64,000 nt of DNA from NCBI RefSeq assembly GCF_016859285.1, contig NC_053411.1:6696001-6760000 (forward strand), given 5' to 3'. Below are positions 1 through 12,300 of the stretch, in pieces (position 1 is the first letter of the stretch; every line of letters begins with the position of its first letter). This stretch comes from Xiphias gladius (Eukaryota > Chordata > Actinopteri > Istiophoriformes > Xiphiidae). A model generated the notes under the pieces. It made no database searches and had not been told where the DNA came from. It worked only from the letters and a program-made list of their open reading frames with translations. A program made the translations under genes and the position numbers.

Positions 1-172
1 CTAATAACCTCCCAGGGACACTGATTAATCCAAGTGTTATTGTTTAGGCAACACATACAGTTGATAGTAGATCAGTCTCCCCCGAAAACACAGGCTTTTC
101 TGTTTCCTAACCCACAATCTTATGGGACAGATGATCCGCCATATGAATTATGTTTTATCTCCATCCCTTCAG

Positions 173-1804
173 GACCATCGTGTCTCTGATCTACAACGTG
201 CTAAAGACCTTCATGGAGATGAACAGCAAGCTGTTTGATGACCTCACTGCCTCCTACAAAGTGGAGAAACAGAAGTGAGTATGACTCACACTCTTTGTGT
301 GTGTATTTGTGTCACTGGATACAACAGTGACAACAAGAGGGAGAAATAGAAGGCTCCTAAGTCATGCCTTAGATGGTATTTGTTCCATTGTCCATCACAT
401 TAAATTTCACATTGTAAGTATGGATCAATTACGTCATGTTTTGAACACAGACCACATCATGATTCCACTTATTCATTACCCTGTTTCAAACTCAAGATAG
501 CGGATACTATCGGGAATCGTTAAGCATTTCCAAAAAAGTTGCAGTTGCTTTTTTTTTCTAACAGGGAAATAAGGGGGTCAAATGTCAGACTTATATGTTT
601 GTAAAGTATGGAGCTGGAAACAGGATGTGTTTAGCCTAGCTTAGCATAAAGACGGGAGAAGCAGCTAGCCCCTGGTGCTGTGTATACTCAGGTATACAGC
701 ACATACCCACCTCTGGGCAGGGGGATTTACCCTATTCCTACCCCAAAATACACACATATATCGATCATTGTCTGTCTGCAGTCTACAGGCAAAGACGTTA
801 CAGTCCATGTAATCTGTGGTGTTTATTGTGCAACTGTGACTTTTTTTCCCTGACTCTAGACTTTCAGGCAGCGCATCCTCCCAGGAAACACAAGTACCCC
901 AGTAAATCTGCACCAAGTCTGTGGAGAAGAACTGTCTTAAGGACAAACGAGTGGAGAAATTTCCCTTCCCTTGTTGTTGCATAACCCACAGGCTTCATGG
1001 TGGGATATGCCAATAGACAGATGTAGTCACAACACTAGTAGTTAACTAATTAGGCACATACAGTATAACTACAAATGGGAAGCGAATATAGCAAAGCCAA
1101 ACTTTGTCAATACACAATAACCGTCTGCCAGTGATGGCAATGAAGACAGTTACGAGCTAGAGGCAGAAGCATCTCCAGAAAGAGACATCTTTCTTTGTCA
1201 TCTTTCTGTATAAGTTAGAAAGAGAGCAAAAAATTATGCCAAAATGTTGAACTATTCCTTTACAAGAAACATTTCAAGGAATTTAAAGGGCTTTTATAAG
1301 AATCATAGCATTTACATTATTTCACCTTCACCTTTCTTCTTTCATCAATCTCTCCTCCAGCAGTTCTCTTTCTCTCTTCTCCTTATCCTCCATTTCTCAC
1401 TTCAGCAGTCTTTACAACCGCTACGACCGCTGTTCGACAAGGGAGAAAAATACAAATGTGTTGCCTGCGAGTCATGGATGCATCATTAGCTTGTTCATCA
1501 GGTTCCCTCCCTCTTTCTTTCCTTTACTTTTTGTCCCTCTATTTTTCTCTTCTTTCTCTCAACCTGCCTTTCCAGGGAGCTGAAGCGAGAGAGGGAGCGT
1601 GCAGAGCTCTGGCGAGGCCTGGAGGAGCACCAGGAGCGCCGGATGCAGATGCTCACCGAGGCCGCCAGGAACCAGCGCAACCTCCAGGAGCGAGGCGAGA
1701 GAGGGGACCCGCCGACCCCTTCGTCCCCGCTGACGGCTCACTCTGACAAGCCCGAGCCCAAACCCAGCGGGGCCTCCTCTGGAGCTGGGGAGAGTGCCAC
1801 CTAG
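173..1804 (+). CDS. ppp2r5b: PP2A B56 regulatory subunit, C-terminal two exons (partial, 5' end outside window)
   Basis: Exons at 173-274 and 1576-1804 (TAG 1802-1804), joined in phase 2. The first has an acceptor ending ccttcag and donor gtgagt; the second follows tttccag. The translation begins [20 protein letters not shown] and continues [14 protein letters not shown], the end of the B56 HEAT-like repeat domain. A charged helix ([17 protein letters not shown]) and a low-complexity Pro/Ser tail ending GESAT follow. B56 subunits give the PP2A holoenzyme its substrate choice and location. ELWRGLEE resembles my memory of mammalian PPP2R5B (ELWQGLEE) more than PPP2R5A/C/D/E (ELWKKLE), and the neighbours gpha2 and majin also fit PPP2R5B. 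The family is certain; the B paralogue is likely. The 5' exons lie left of the window. Confidence 0.92.
608..669. repeat. Fragment of a teleost fold-back repeat inside ppp2r5b intron
   Basis: The motifs gagctggaaacagg, agcttagcataaagac and cagctagcc match the arms of the TTAA-flanked element that is nearly complete at 44373-44962. This is a relic in the last intron of ppp2r5b. The rest of the intron (275-1575) shows no other feature I can support. Confidence 0.5.
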
Positions 1805-2396
1805 GTGCTGCTCTACAGCGATTGGATAACACAGGGGTTAGGGGACAGGGAGAAGACATGAAGTTGATGGTGAAAGTGTTGGGAGACAGAGAAAGGTACA
1901 AAACAAATACAATGTTTTTCTATCTTGTATCATCGAGGGGGTAGCGTTTTTTAAAAAGTGCGCAAACTCAGTGATCCAAGGTAAGAAATGTACCTTTTTC
2001 CTGACAGAGTTGTGTGAAACTGGTTCACTTTTTGCTATACACACATTATGTTGCAGATCATAAGATGAATATTGTCCAAAAGTGCAGACTGTCATTTTAA
2101 GTAAAGGCTGGTTTATTAAACTGCAGGTCAGTGCCTAAAATCGGTAGCTGGCCTGCTTCGAACCTGCCTAAAAGTAAGAGATCAAATTTTTTCTTTTGGT
2201 GCAGCACTAACCAAGTTTAACATGTGTCTAACTTGTCTCAACATTTAACCAACTGAGTCTGTACTGTGGCCTCGTATTTATCTTTTGGTCACAGATGCTT
2301 ATTTCATGCGTGGACAGCACAATACATTGATAAACAAAAGAAGCAATTTCACACAAATGTCCTAAACCTATTGTCGCACAGACCAGACCCACAAAC

Positions 2397-2531
<135 letters not shown>

Positions 2532-2966
2532 AATGCAGGCACATATTTACTGTAAATATGAGAAGACAGAGCTTCAGAGAGTGTATCCAGGTCAAACAAA
2601 TCTCACACACCAACAACTGATTGATGCACCAAAATATTTCATACAAACAGCTACAGCTACATACTGGAGTACATACATATTCAATCACACAGCTACTTCT
2701 GGCGCTAACTCCTCTCCCATTCTGTCGGGTTCCACAAAAGGACGAGCCTAAAGTCCCTCAAGGTTAAATAACCACTGATTAAGTTAATAATGATATAAAG
2801 TACAATAACGTTCCTTCTTCTTACTTGTTACTCTACTACTACTACTCTACTCTACTCTAAGTACTACTGATGATGATGATGATGATAATGTTTTTATATA
2901 TATACATATGTCTCTGGATATTTCTGTAGTGTATTATGGGAGAAACACTAGTGTAGCAGATACCAT

Positions 2967-3062
2967 AAAGGGGAAGGCCGGCTTGAATTCTGAATTCACA
3001 TCACACGTTAACTGTATGAGGCCATAATGTGAGTGCTGAAATTCAGCGGAATTCCCCTTTAA
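2967..3062. mobile_element. Short fold-back element (MITE-like), about 96 bp
   Basis: The ends aaaggggaa and ttcccctttaa are inverted copies. The similarity continues inward for about 34 bp with mismatches (gaattctgaattcacat against atgtgagtgctgaaattc). A compact non-autonomous DNA transposon is the likeliest reading; the family is not recognised. Confidence 0.5.
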
Positions 3063-3227
3063 CAGACCTTAAGCAGGGGAGGAATGAACTGGTTTTGTGG
3101 TGGCTGTTTTTCTTTTATTTTGACATTTTGGATTTTGGCGGTGTGGTGGGTGGACTTTAAAAGGGGATACTGCATATAAATTGAACAACATTCCACATTT
3201 AAAGGTCATTACTATGTAATTTTTTGT

Positions 3228-3578
3228 TTAAAGGTGCACTGTGGAGTTTTCTTATAAACAACAAAGTTATGTTTACATTCAGCGTTACTCACCAAATCAC
3301 ATTGTGGGTATCATTGAGGCCTAACAATTGCATTGAATGCATTTCCTTACTCATAAAACACTTGCATAGCCAATTTTAAAAAATATTTTAACTCGTGCAT
3401 TGTTTACATCCATGTTTGCTAGCTAACAGTTCCCCCAACTGTCAATCAGAGGAAAAGGGTGATCCCAGTGGCATGATGTGAATCGCTGATGTGCGATACA
3501 AACAAAAGGAGGACCCGCTCATAAAAACACCACTCCATACCGCTACTGTTGGTCAAAAACTCCACAGGGTACCTTTAA
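3228..3578. mobile_element. TTAA-flanked MITE, 351 bp (piggyBac-type target site)
   Basis: TTAA at 3228-3231 and at 3575-3578 flanks inverted ends AGGTGCACTGTGGAG and CTCCACAGGGTACCT, with one mismatch plus one small gap. The interior has no coding frame. TTAA duplications at both ends are the hallmark of piggyBac-type insertion, so this is probably a non-autonomous piggyBac-like element. Confidence 0.65.
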
Positions 3579-4999
3579 TTTTGATGTTGCAGCACACAAT
3601 GATGCTTTTTTGAGAATGTTTTGGTTAAAAGTTTAACAAATTTACTTAAATTTGTCTTGGTCACATTTTATGAAGTTAAAGTTTAGAGCCCCCCAAGCAT
3701 AAACCCAGAAATGAATCCAAGCAGATCAGTATGCCCCACCCAACAAAGAGGTTACTAGAGGCTGAATGAAGTGCGCCACATGTGTCTCAAACCAAAAGAA
3801 AAACACCATAATCCAGTTGAATTTCTGAACCCAGACTGTCTGTTCCTTTAGGCTCAGCAGACCTGACGCTGCTAAATGGCGACCACGACGACGATAACTT
3901 TTTCGGTGTGAACCAACAAAAATCTGTTTATTCTTGTCTGATTATTATGATAGAGTGATGGGATAAAGAGAAGGTGAAAAAAAAACAGAAAAAAAAATAT
4001 TTTAGCAATATTTTCATTCTTTCAGGATAATCTGTATGTTTTTAGGGGGTTAAACAAGAAGTGGGTGTCACACTCAAATGTTTACCCCCCACTCTTGTTT
4101 TTACTCCTGTTGCGTCCTTGATATTCACATTGTCTTAAAGGTACTTTTTTGTGTACATTTATTTGATGAAAAATGATTTTGCTTTGTAATTATGTTGTTT
4201 ATTTTCTTGGTTTTTGTATGATCTTGTTCATTTTGTGGAAAACTGATAATGATGCTATTTATTTTCTATTTGATCAGGAAATGTAACCTTATTTGAAGAT
4301 GATGGTCAGGTTGTGTATGTGTGCGTGTGTGAGTGTGTGTGTTGGTGTGTAACCAGTGAGTGAATCAGTGAATAGGAGATGTGCGTAGATAGAGTGATAG
4401 AGAACGAGAGGAAACTGTTCTCTCTTTGCTTCTTTTTCTCTCTCTCTCCTTCTCTCCTTCCTGAAGGACAGGGTTTGAATCTGAATGTATCGTAAAACAA
4501 ATCGATTGATTGTTTTTTTGACGCTTGAGATGCTGTCGGCTGCTTCGTAACCAAACATTCAAAAACTATTCAGACCAGCAATTTTTCAGAACACTCACTT
4601 GAAATCATGCCTGAGTCAACAAGGTTTTGAAATCCATTTAACTTGCAACTCTCAGATTTGCATTTAAAGTTTTATTGAGTTGTTAATGAGTGATTTAGCA
4701 TTTCAAACAGAGTCAGGATTTATGTTTTAAGTTTGGTTTGAGTTTGGTTGACTTGCTGTGGTCACACCTAATTTGCCACTGCATCTTTGAACAAAAGAGG
4801 TTGCTTCTCTCAAACGCTGACACTGCATCTTTGCATATCATGTCATTTGCAGGTGCTGAATCCAACATCCAGGTTACAACTTCCAATAGATTTCTCAGTC
4901 ACACCAAATATTGCCAAATTTGTGCATGAAAGTTCATTCTTAAGCTTGACATAAAAAAAAACATTTAACTCCAGCTTCTCTTACTAGCTTTCTTTACAA

Positions 5000-5172
5000 T
5001 CACTTGTCATGGTCTTCATCAGCGGATGGAGTTGCTTGGTGGTCCCAGACATAGCTCAGTGGTCCTCATGTGACTTAAGTATTGAACTTCGGTTCAGAAT
5101 GTATCGTCACATGATGGCACCTGAGCCATCTCAATGACAATTGAGCAAACTCCATTTTCTGAAGAAGACTGA
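5000..5172. repeat. Inverted pair of a short dispersed motif
   Basis: The forward copy at 5000-5037 (cttgtcatggtcttcatc, cggatggagttgc) faces a reverse copy at 5141-5172 (gagcaaactccattttctga). The same motif recurs three times in the gphb5 intron at 9898-10128, so this is a local repeat family. Confidence 0.45.
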
Positions 5173-8079
5173 GTTCTGATTGAAAGCTCTGGAGAAAGCT
5201 AGAAATTGGAGCCTGAGTTAAGATTATTTACGCATATGCTACTGGTTCGCAGTCATTTGATCCCTTAGAACAAAAGGCAGCAAGTGTGCGTTCGAGTTGG
5301 GTAATCAAATTCAAAAAATACAAATCGGAGCAAAAACTTTTGAGGAAAATAATATTCTTTTGTGTAAAACAAAAATGTTTTGTTTTCTAGCTCTTTAATT
5401 AACTCGTGACCCCCTATTTTTTCTTAGTCTTTTTGTTTTCTTCACAGGTATATAGGTAGGTATACAGGTAGTATAGACGCAAAGCGCTCAAATTTGCATT
5501 GGGCAAGCACCTATGGATTAGGTTTCATGTAGGTTTGATGATTCAAGTCATACCAGTGAACACCTCAAAACCTGCTCCTGCAGACACCATGTGGCTGTCA
5601 CTCTGGGCAGACCAAAAAAACAAACCTTCCCATTTAGTTGGATTTCAAACATTGTTGTGATTCAGACAAAAAAAAAAATGTTCAAAAACACAACCGAAAA
5701 CAGACAAAACCTGACTTTGCTGTCATAAAGCTCAGCTTACTTTATGATTTTGTTTTGGCTAGCTTATTTACAAACCCTCTTGATTGTTATTGTCAGTCAG
5801 TCAGCTGACTCGGGGAAAACGGAACCCCAGCTCCCACTGCTCTAGAATTCTCAATGATACAGATCAATAATATTCTTCAGTTCTAGAGTCCTGTTGTCCA
5901 TTCTAGAACTGCTCCAGGACAGGAAGCGAGAGAAGAGAGAGTGTTCGCAGAGAGCTCTGGTATCGCCTCACAGACAGCCATAAAACGCTGCTTCCATTCA
6001 CTGTCACGTTTCCTCTCTTTGGCCATTTTTAGCCAAATTTAAAGAAATGCTTTAAGTCAGAGTGGAGGTGTGAATGGATTCGATGAAAGCAGCCAGTAAA
6101 GATAAAAACAGAGGAGGAGAATGACAGAGGAAAGAAAAGACATGGTGTTAGACATGATAGAATGGCAATAAGTAAGAGCAACAGTAACAGAATGAAAATA
6201 TAAAAACCTAAAATCGCATTACGTAGCAATCTCACTGAATTTCTAGATTTGCACTGTCTGCCCAATGGTCTGTGTTTGTTGTGTTGAAGAAAAACCTTAG
6301 AGAAGATGATAAAGACAATGCAGAAGAAGAAGATGTATATTTTGGGGACCAACACAGCGGTGGGGGGGGTTGAATGTAGAGAGGCTTACTACTGTACGTA
6401 ACATTACAGGGGGCTGTAGAATGGAGGGGAAAAAAAACTATGTGCTAAAAATGAAACTTCACTTTGAGAAAACACTCTGGGAGTCTGTGCTGTTTTTTTG
6501 TGTCACCCTGTTTGTCTCTGTGGCTGAGTATAACTCCAGCTCCACTCACTGATACTTGATCATGATGAGTCATGATGTGCATATCTTAAAGCTGCACCAA
6601 TATTTATAAATCAAATCACTTTGTGTAATTTGAAAGTTGTCACTGCAGTGAAAAACCCACAGCAACTCTGCAGTTCCCCTAAGCTCTACAGAGACTTTTT
6701 GCCTCTTTTAGATCCTTGTTTTATTATGTAACCCTCAAACTACAGTTATTACGCCTCATTTCCTGTCGCCGGCATGCAGCTTTTATCAGAAAAAAGGCTC
6801 TGATAACCCAACTTTAGAATGCCTGCCCAACACCAAGCTACAAGATGGACAAAATTAGCAAAAACTAGCTGCTGAATATAGTGAAGCATTTAGTGGCTAA
6901 GAGCCTGCTTTTTCTCCCAGGTTTTGGTGGAGACCAAAACAGAGCTAAATCAACCATGAATTTTGGAGTTACATTTGTTAGGTGCTCCTGGATGTGTAAA
7001 CGGTCAACTGTTTGCTATCATGTTAGCCATATCAACTTAATAAGGAAATGATAATTGAGTGTTGTGTTTTCATCTTGTTTTGCTTACACCGAGTGGTCGA
7101 AAGATTAATTAATGCAGGTTTAATCTCTCAGCACGTGTATTTAGAAGACTATACAAAATGGGAACAATAAATACAAAACTGCTTTACATTTTTGCAGACT
7201 GTCTTCAAATGCTACCTTTCATTTTGGATTTTTTTGAGAAGCCATTGATTTCAATTCATTTCCATATCAAAATCAACTGGCAACTCTTGAAACTTGCTTG
7301 AGTTGCACAATCCAACACAGTTAACATCAAATCTGCATTCAATTTGGTCAGAGTTACCTTATTGTTGTGTTGTGATGCATTTTTTTTTGCATATTTGGAA
7401 TAGTTCCACTGTATTACTATGCAACAATTAATGGAAAAAAAAACAATGACTGCTTGGAAAAGTAGCAAAAACACACCCAAAAATATAAAACACAACAGCA
7501 TAGTTTGCAAAATGGTTAGCTGTGATGTGAAAGTATAGGTTAGTCTTAGTAAGTGAGCAAAGAACATGCAAAAGCACTGGTATGGTGTGGGACTTTAAGA
7601 GCAAAAATGTCCATTAACAGCAGAGGCGACAACTCTGAAAAAGTTCACATCATTGTTTTTTCCCTTAGCTTTGAAATTGACAGCACTTTTTAAAGTCATA
7701 TACAATGCACAGTTTATGTAATGATGTAGTTTCAAGGGTTTTACATTGCTCAGTAAAAGTTTAAAAGGTTCTTTTTTTTATGTTAATACTACCAATCCTT
7801 TTGTCAGAATAAGTGTCAAGTTGTGTACTGACATCCCTGACATCATTGGGAGTAGACTAGTTGGATAAAGAACTGCACACACACACATGCTCACACAGAG
7901 AGATACGGGCTGAGGTTAAGAAAACATAGACAAGCATCTGTATTTTCCAGGGAGTATCCATTATTTCTGGCTTGGGTTCTCTAATGGTATTTCATTGTAA
8001 TTGCTATGATGTCAGAGTGTCCGTCCACCCTAATGGCCTTCTAAAAACAACAACAAGGACAGATTGGTTCCATTCACTG

Positions 8080-8148
8080 GTTGTTGTCTGGGCAGAGAGA
8101 CACAGGAGTCCAGCAGCTCAAATCTCTGCAAGAGCTTCAGCTGAAAAG
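8080..8148 (+). other. Candidate 5' non-coding exon of gphb5
   Basis: A segment ending cagctgaaaag is followed by a good donor (gtgagag) at 8149. It lies about 1 kb before the acceptor (catacccag) that precedes the gphb5 start codon. There is no open frame joined to gphb5, so it would be 5' UTR. The left edge is arbitrary and the support is only the donor and the position. Confidence 0.25.
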
Positions 8149-9132
8149 GTGAGAGGTGCTTTTTTAAACATTCATCAAGTAAGACTGTGCAAGTATGTAG
8201 CGTTAGACTTTGACTAAAATTCATTTTAAGAGACTTTGAAGTGAATTAGGGACAAAAAAAGTGTGCATTAATATGTTATTAGGCTATTTTACAATCACAA
8301 TTAGTGTAGTTTCATAGCCCATAGTCATTGTACTCACAGTCAACACAGTGTGGTGTTAGGTTAGCGGTTTCAGTGCTTATGTAAGTATTTTCCTCATCAT
8401 TTTGTTTGTGCAGAAAGTATTTTCATTTCAGTGTCATATTTCTTAGAACAAGTAAAAGATTCTGCAGTTTAGCTGAGCTGATGTGACACCAGATGTTTCA
8501 GTACAGTTTAAGTGGTTTGCTTGAAAATGTGCAGAATAATTGAGCAGATGTTTCCAAAAGCATTAGGGAAAAATTCAAACAAAAGGAGAAAAACTGCTGC
8601 TTTTCATTCAAGTGAAACTCCCATGTCAGATTTGCCAGTTATCACGGTTCTGCACTAAAATTCTTACCTTCTCTCTTTCCTTCTTTATTTTTTGTTTGAA
8701 AGTTTTTGCCTCTATTAAATTTTCTAAGGAATACTTTTGATAGGACAGTGGTGCTATTGGCAGCAGTAGCCAAAATAGACACTAGAGGGAGGTGTGAGTC
8801 ATGCTGAATGTCACACTGTATACTTTACACTGATCACTTTCTCCTACAGATGCAAACTATTGGCAATAAATTGCCTGTATGTAAACGTTTTTCTATTTTA
8901 ATAATTCACTGATGATAACATTAATTCTTTTTACTTAAGAAGATGTTTATGTCCTCACTAACAATGTAAACATATCAAAATAATGACACTCAATGACACT
9001 TTAGTGTATCACACTCAGGCAGGTCACCTGTAGCTGATGAATAGTGGACATAAAAACTTGAATAATAGTATTCCCCCATCAAAGTTACTTAACCCTCTTT
9101 CTTTATTTCACTCCCTATCCATCATACCCAGC

Positions 9133-9333
9133 ATGCATCTCCATCCTCTGTCACACTCTTTCTTCCTCCTCCTGGTTGCTGAGGCAGCCGTGGTGTGCGT
9201 TGCCGTGACGACCACGCTCCACGGTTTCCGAGGCTGTGCGGTGCGAGAGTTCTCCTTTGTGGCCCAGAAGCCCGGCTGCAAAGGACTACGCATCACCACG
9301 GAGGCCTGCTGGGGGCGCTGCCACACCTGGGAG

Positions 9334-9392
<59 letters not shown>

Positions 9393-11009
9393 ACATACAC
9401 GGTGAAGAAAGAGAACAGCTGTCACATTTAGCTGATGTAGGAGTCCCACTTTTTTCCATCGCTGTTTCTGAAAACTTCCATGATACTGGAATTAATCAAA
9501 TGAAGGATTAATGACCCAGGATGCAACTCAAATCATAAAAAGGCTGATTACTTACTCTCAGCTCTGACCCATATGTCATTGTAATAAAAGATGCTCAAAT
9601 CCCTCCAAATTGGGAGGGTTAATAAACTTATTCTGACCTTGTTCTAGTTTGCGCAGATTCAAAATTCACCTCAGAGTGGTTGAAAAACCAAATTTGGCGG
9701 GTCAAAAACTCAGTCAGTCTCAAAGTCTTTACAGGTGAAAGAGCTCTAATAAGCAACAGTAGAGGTGACTCAGTCACACGGCAGAAGGTCAGTATTAGAG
9801 TTTAATCAGCTTGCTTAACAAACAAAACAAAACGAGCAACCCCCCCCCACCCCCCCACCCACCCCTTCTCAAGGTTCACTTGCTACTTTTTTCATGGGCT
9901 TTCCACTGCATCTCATGGTCTTTCTCAGTGGATGGAGTTTGCTATTTTGACAAAGAAAATCTTAAGTCGCGGTCCACTCATTATCTTTTTTTTTTTTTCT
10001 CAGCTGTCAACTGCATCTCACAGTCTGCCGTGGTGGATAGAGCTTGCTAACAAAAAATGAAAACACTTGCTTGCTTCTCCTGGGGCTTTCAACCACATCT
10101 CACATTCTTCCTCAGAGGCTGGAGTTACAGAAAAAACAAAACAAAAAAAAACAACTCATCGCACTGAAATTTTTCAACACATACTCAAAAAATGTAGACA
10201 AATGTTCTAAAAAGGAACTTGGGTCTTTTATATTGCAAAGAGAAAGAGCGAGTAATGGTGAGTCCTAGAAGTGATTGATAAGAACGGTAAGTCAGAGTCA
10301 GATGTTGCACTGTTTCTGTCCCTAACAATTTCAGTGCAACCTGAATGGTGTGACTGAATGGTGACTAAGGTTTGTGAGGAGCACAAAGCTATTGAGAGTA
10401 TCACTTACACTCCGGTTCTACGCTGCATTACGTGTGCCATCAACTGCTGTGATCCCACAAATATCTTTTGGTTATTACCTCCAAATGCTTAAGTGTGATG
10501 TCAAGTAGGACAGAAAAAGTGGCATTATTCAAACTCATTCAGTCCATGACCTATGACTTTTGTTGTCTGAGTCCACTTGGTGTGTTTAAAGGAAGGCATG
10601 TAGCTTTTTCTTCTCTATTTCTTTTATTTTCTTTACTTAGTCTTAGACTTTCTGTGTATTGATCCTGTAACACAAATATCAGAAACATTGTTGCATTCAC
10701 CGATAATAGTTTTTGTCGGTAAATTGGAAAGAAGCTCTCATCAAAGGTCATACCCGTAATTGGTGTTCCACCAGGGTGTATCTGTGTGTGTGTGTGTGTG
10801 TGTGCGTGTGAACCCTGTAGAAACCAGTGCCGGATCCCCCCTACATCCAGCGACACCACCGTGTGTGTACGTACAGCCGTACCCGCTACATGACAGCCCG
10901 GCTGCCGGGCTGCCAGCCCAACGTCTCCCCTCTCTACCACTATCCCATGGCCCTGAACTGCCACTGTGCCGTCTGCTCCACACAGGACACAGAGTGTGAG
11001 ACCTTCTGA
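9133..11009 (+). CDS. gphb5: Thyrostimulin beta subunit (glycoprotein hormone beta 5)
   Basis: Two coding exons, 9133-9333 and 10821-11009 (TGA 11007-11009), meet in phase 0 (donor gaggtaaca, acceptor cctgtag) and give 129 residues. The ATG at 9133 opens a hydrophobic signal peptide (SHSFFLLLVAEAAVVCVAV). The mature cystine-knot domain has ten cysteines (35, 49, 59, 63, 83, 98, 114, 116, 119, 126). Hallmarks are GCAVREFSFVAQKPGC, GLRITTEACWGRC, the glycoprotein-hormone beta motif ACWGRC, and the end CETF. It lacks the extra C-terminal Cys of the seat-belt found in TSH/FSH/LH beta chains, as is usual for GPB5. The product should be secreted and pair with GPA2 (encoded just downstream) to activate a TSH-receptor-type GPCR. 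The usual sequon after VCTY is replaced (VCTYSRTRY); an NVS occurs at 101-103. A frame extends upstream to 9037, but an acceptor at 9131 makes 9133 the better start. Confidence 0.95.
9337..9390. repeat. (AC)n microsatellite at the gphb5 intron donor
   Basis: A pure AC tract starting only two bases after the donor hexamer gtaaca, inside the single coding intron of gphb5. Confidence 0.97.
9841..10160. repeat. C-rich run and three diverged tandem modules in gphb5 intron
   Basis: After a poly-C stretch (9841-9866), a module of about 48 bp recurs at 9898-9945, 10000-10050 and 10083-10128. Each reads roughly ctttcaactgcatctca, then cagtggatggagtttgcta. The spacing is about 102 and 83 bp. No coding frame continues through all copies. 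Confidence 0.55.
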
Positions 11010-11215
11010 GGGACAGAGCAGCACTTTCACTGTACAGTGCTATTAAGTGTTTCACTGATATGGATGACACAGATCAAAATGATGAAATCAAGATATCTCA
11101 GCCTTGAAGGAAGGATATTTGACACTGAGTAACATAAAAATGATCCCTCCTTTAGACTGAAGACCATGTGTGTATCAATATACAGTATATGTCTGTATGT
11201 AGGAAAGGAGAAACA

Positions 11216-11221
11216 AATAAA
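11216..11221 (+). terminator. Poly(A) signal AATAAA for gphb5
   Basis: A canonical AATAAA lies about 207 bp after the gphb5 stop codon and gives a short 3' UTR. It is the first such hexamer downstream on this strand. Confidence 0.6.
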
Positions 11222-11936
11222 CAAAATAAGAATAAGAATATTAGAATAAGAGTTCTGTAATTCTTCGCCATGATGTTACCAATACTGAATTTAAGAACAT
11301 ACAAATAAATGCACTTTTTTGATTATATGTTAATATATTAAATACTGTATATCAACTGTAGCGCTATTATAATCTAAAATAAGAAAGGTGAGCAGTACAT
11401 ATACATTCTTTGTTTTAACTACTGTACTGTATCTGTGTGGCAAGGCCAAATTACCAAGCGCTAAAGCGGGCAACTGGGGGCCCCAGACCCTCAGGAGCCC
11501 AGTGTTTTTGTGTGTGCATAGTTTATGGTAATAGGTAAAATGCAAATTTGTTTGGGATATTCACCATTACATTAATATTTCAACTGAATTTGTCATGACG
11601 TGGTCTTTTAATGGGGCCGTGTATTAATCCCCCAACAGTTTTACTGTAATACCAAATTAATACCGTAATTGCATATGTTTATATTGTACTCACATGCTGC
11701 AAATTCCTGCAAAAATCTTTGTCATTTGTTTACTTGAAGATGACACAGCTTATTTCTGGCCCAGGATCCCAGAAGGGTTTGTCTGGCCAGGCTGTGTTTC
11801 ATCTACTGTATGTTGACAATAACATACAGTATTTGACTTCGTCCATTCTCAATGGACTGTAAAACAGTAATAACTGATAACCGCATAACGATAATCAGGT
11901 AAGGATGCTCAAAAATCAACCACCAGCAGTATACAC

Positions 11937-11939
<3 letters not shown>

Positions 11940-12019
<80 letters not shown>
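11940..12019. repeat. (TG)n microsatellite between gphb5 and gpha2
   Basis: A pure TG tract of about 80 bp in the tail-to-tail gap. Next to it (12030-12235) is a degenerate block with gtccccacaatgtaaa and aacgtaatgtcccc, resembling a teleost repeat that often sits beside microsatellites. Confidence 0.95.
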
Positions 12020-12022
<3 letters not shown>

Positions 12023-12294
12023 CATGTTGTAGGTGAATCAGTGACATTGACTCACTTCCCTTTTTGGGACAAAATTCAAGTCCCCACAATGTAAATTATT
12101 AAATGATTAAATTTACTGTTACTGTCGGGATTTGACAAGTAGTGGTCACGGTGAAGGTTAGGCTAAGTCACCAGGGCATTAATCTAATTCAACGTAATGT
12201 CCCCTTAAGTAATGGAAACAAGTTTGTATGTGTGTGTAAAGTGGGAAGATAAAGCAAAGGTCTATGTCAACCACTAAAAGTTGCAGAATAGAAA

Positions 12295-12300
12295 TTTATT
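12295..12300 (-). terminator. Candidate poly(A) signal for gpha2
   Basis: TTTATT on the given strand (AATAAA on the minus strand), about 1.0 kb after the gpha2 stop. Other AT-rich hexamers lie closer, so the true site is uncertain. Confidence 0.4.

Noticed and set aside
6029-6355. 108-codon minus-strand frame rich in Phe/Leu/Ile
   Set aside because: Its hydrophobicity comes from AT-rich composition, and there is no family match.
10543-10565. Resemblance to the miR-192/215 mature sequence (atgacctatgac...)
   Set aside because: Only the first dozen bases match and no complementary arm lies within 100 bp to form a precursor. The miR-192/194 cluster, as I recall, lies on the other side of PPP2R5B.
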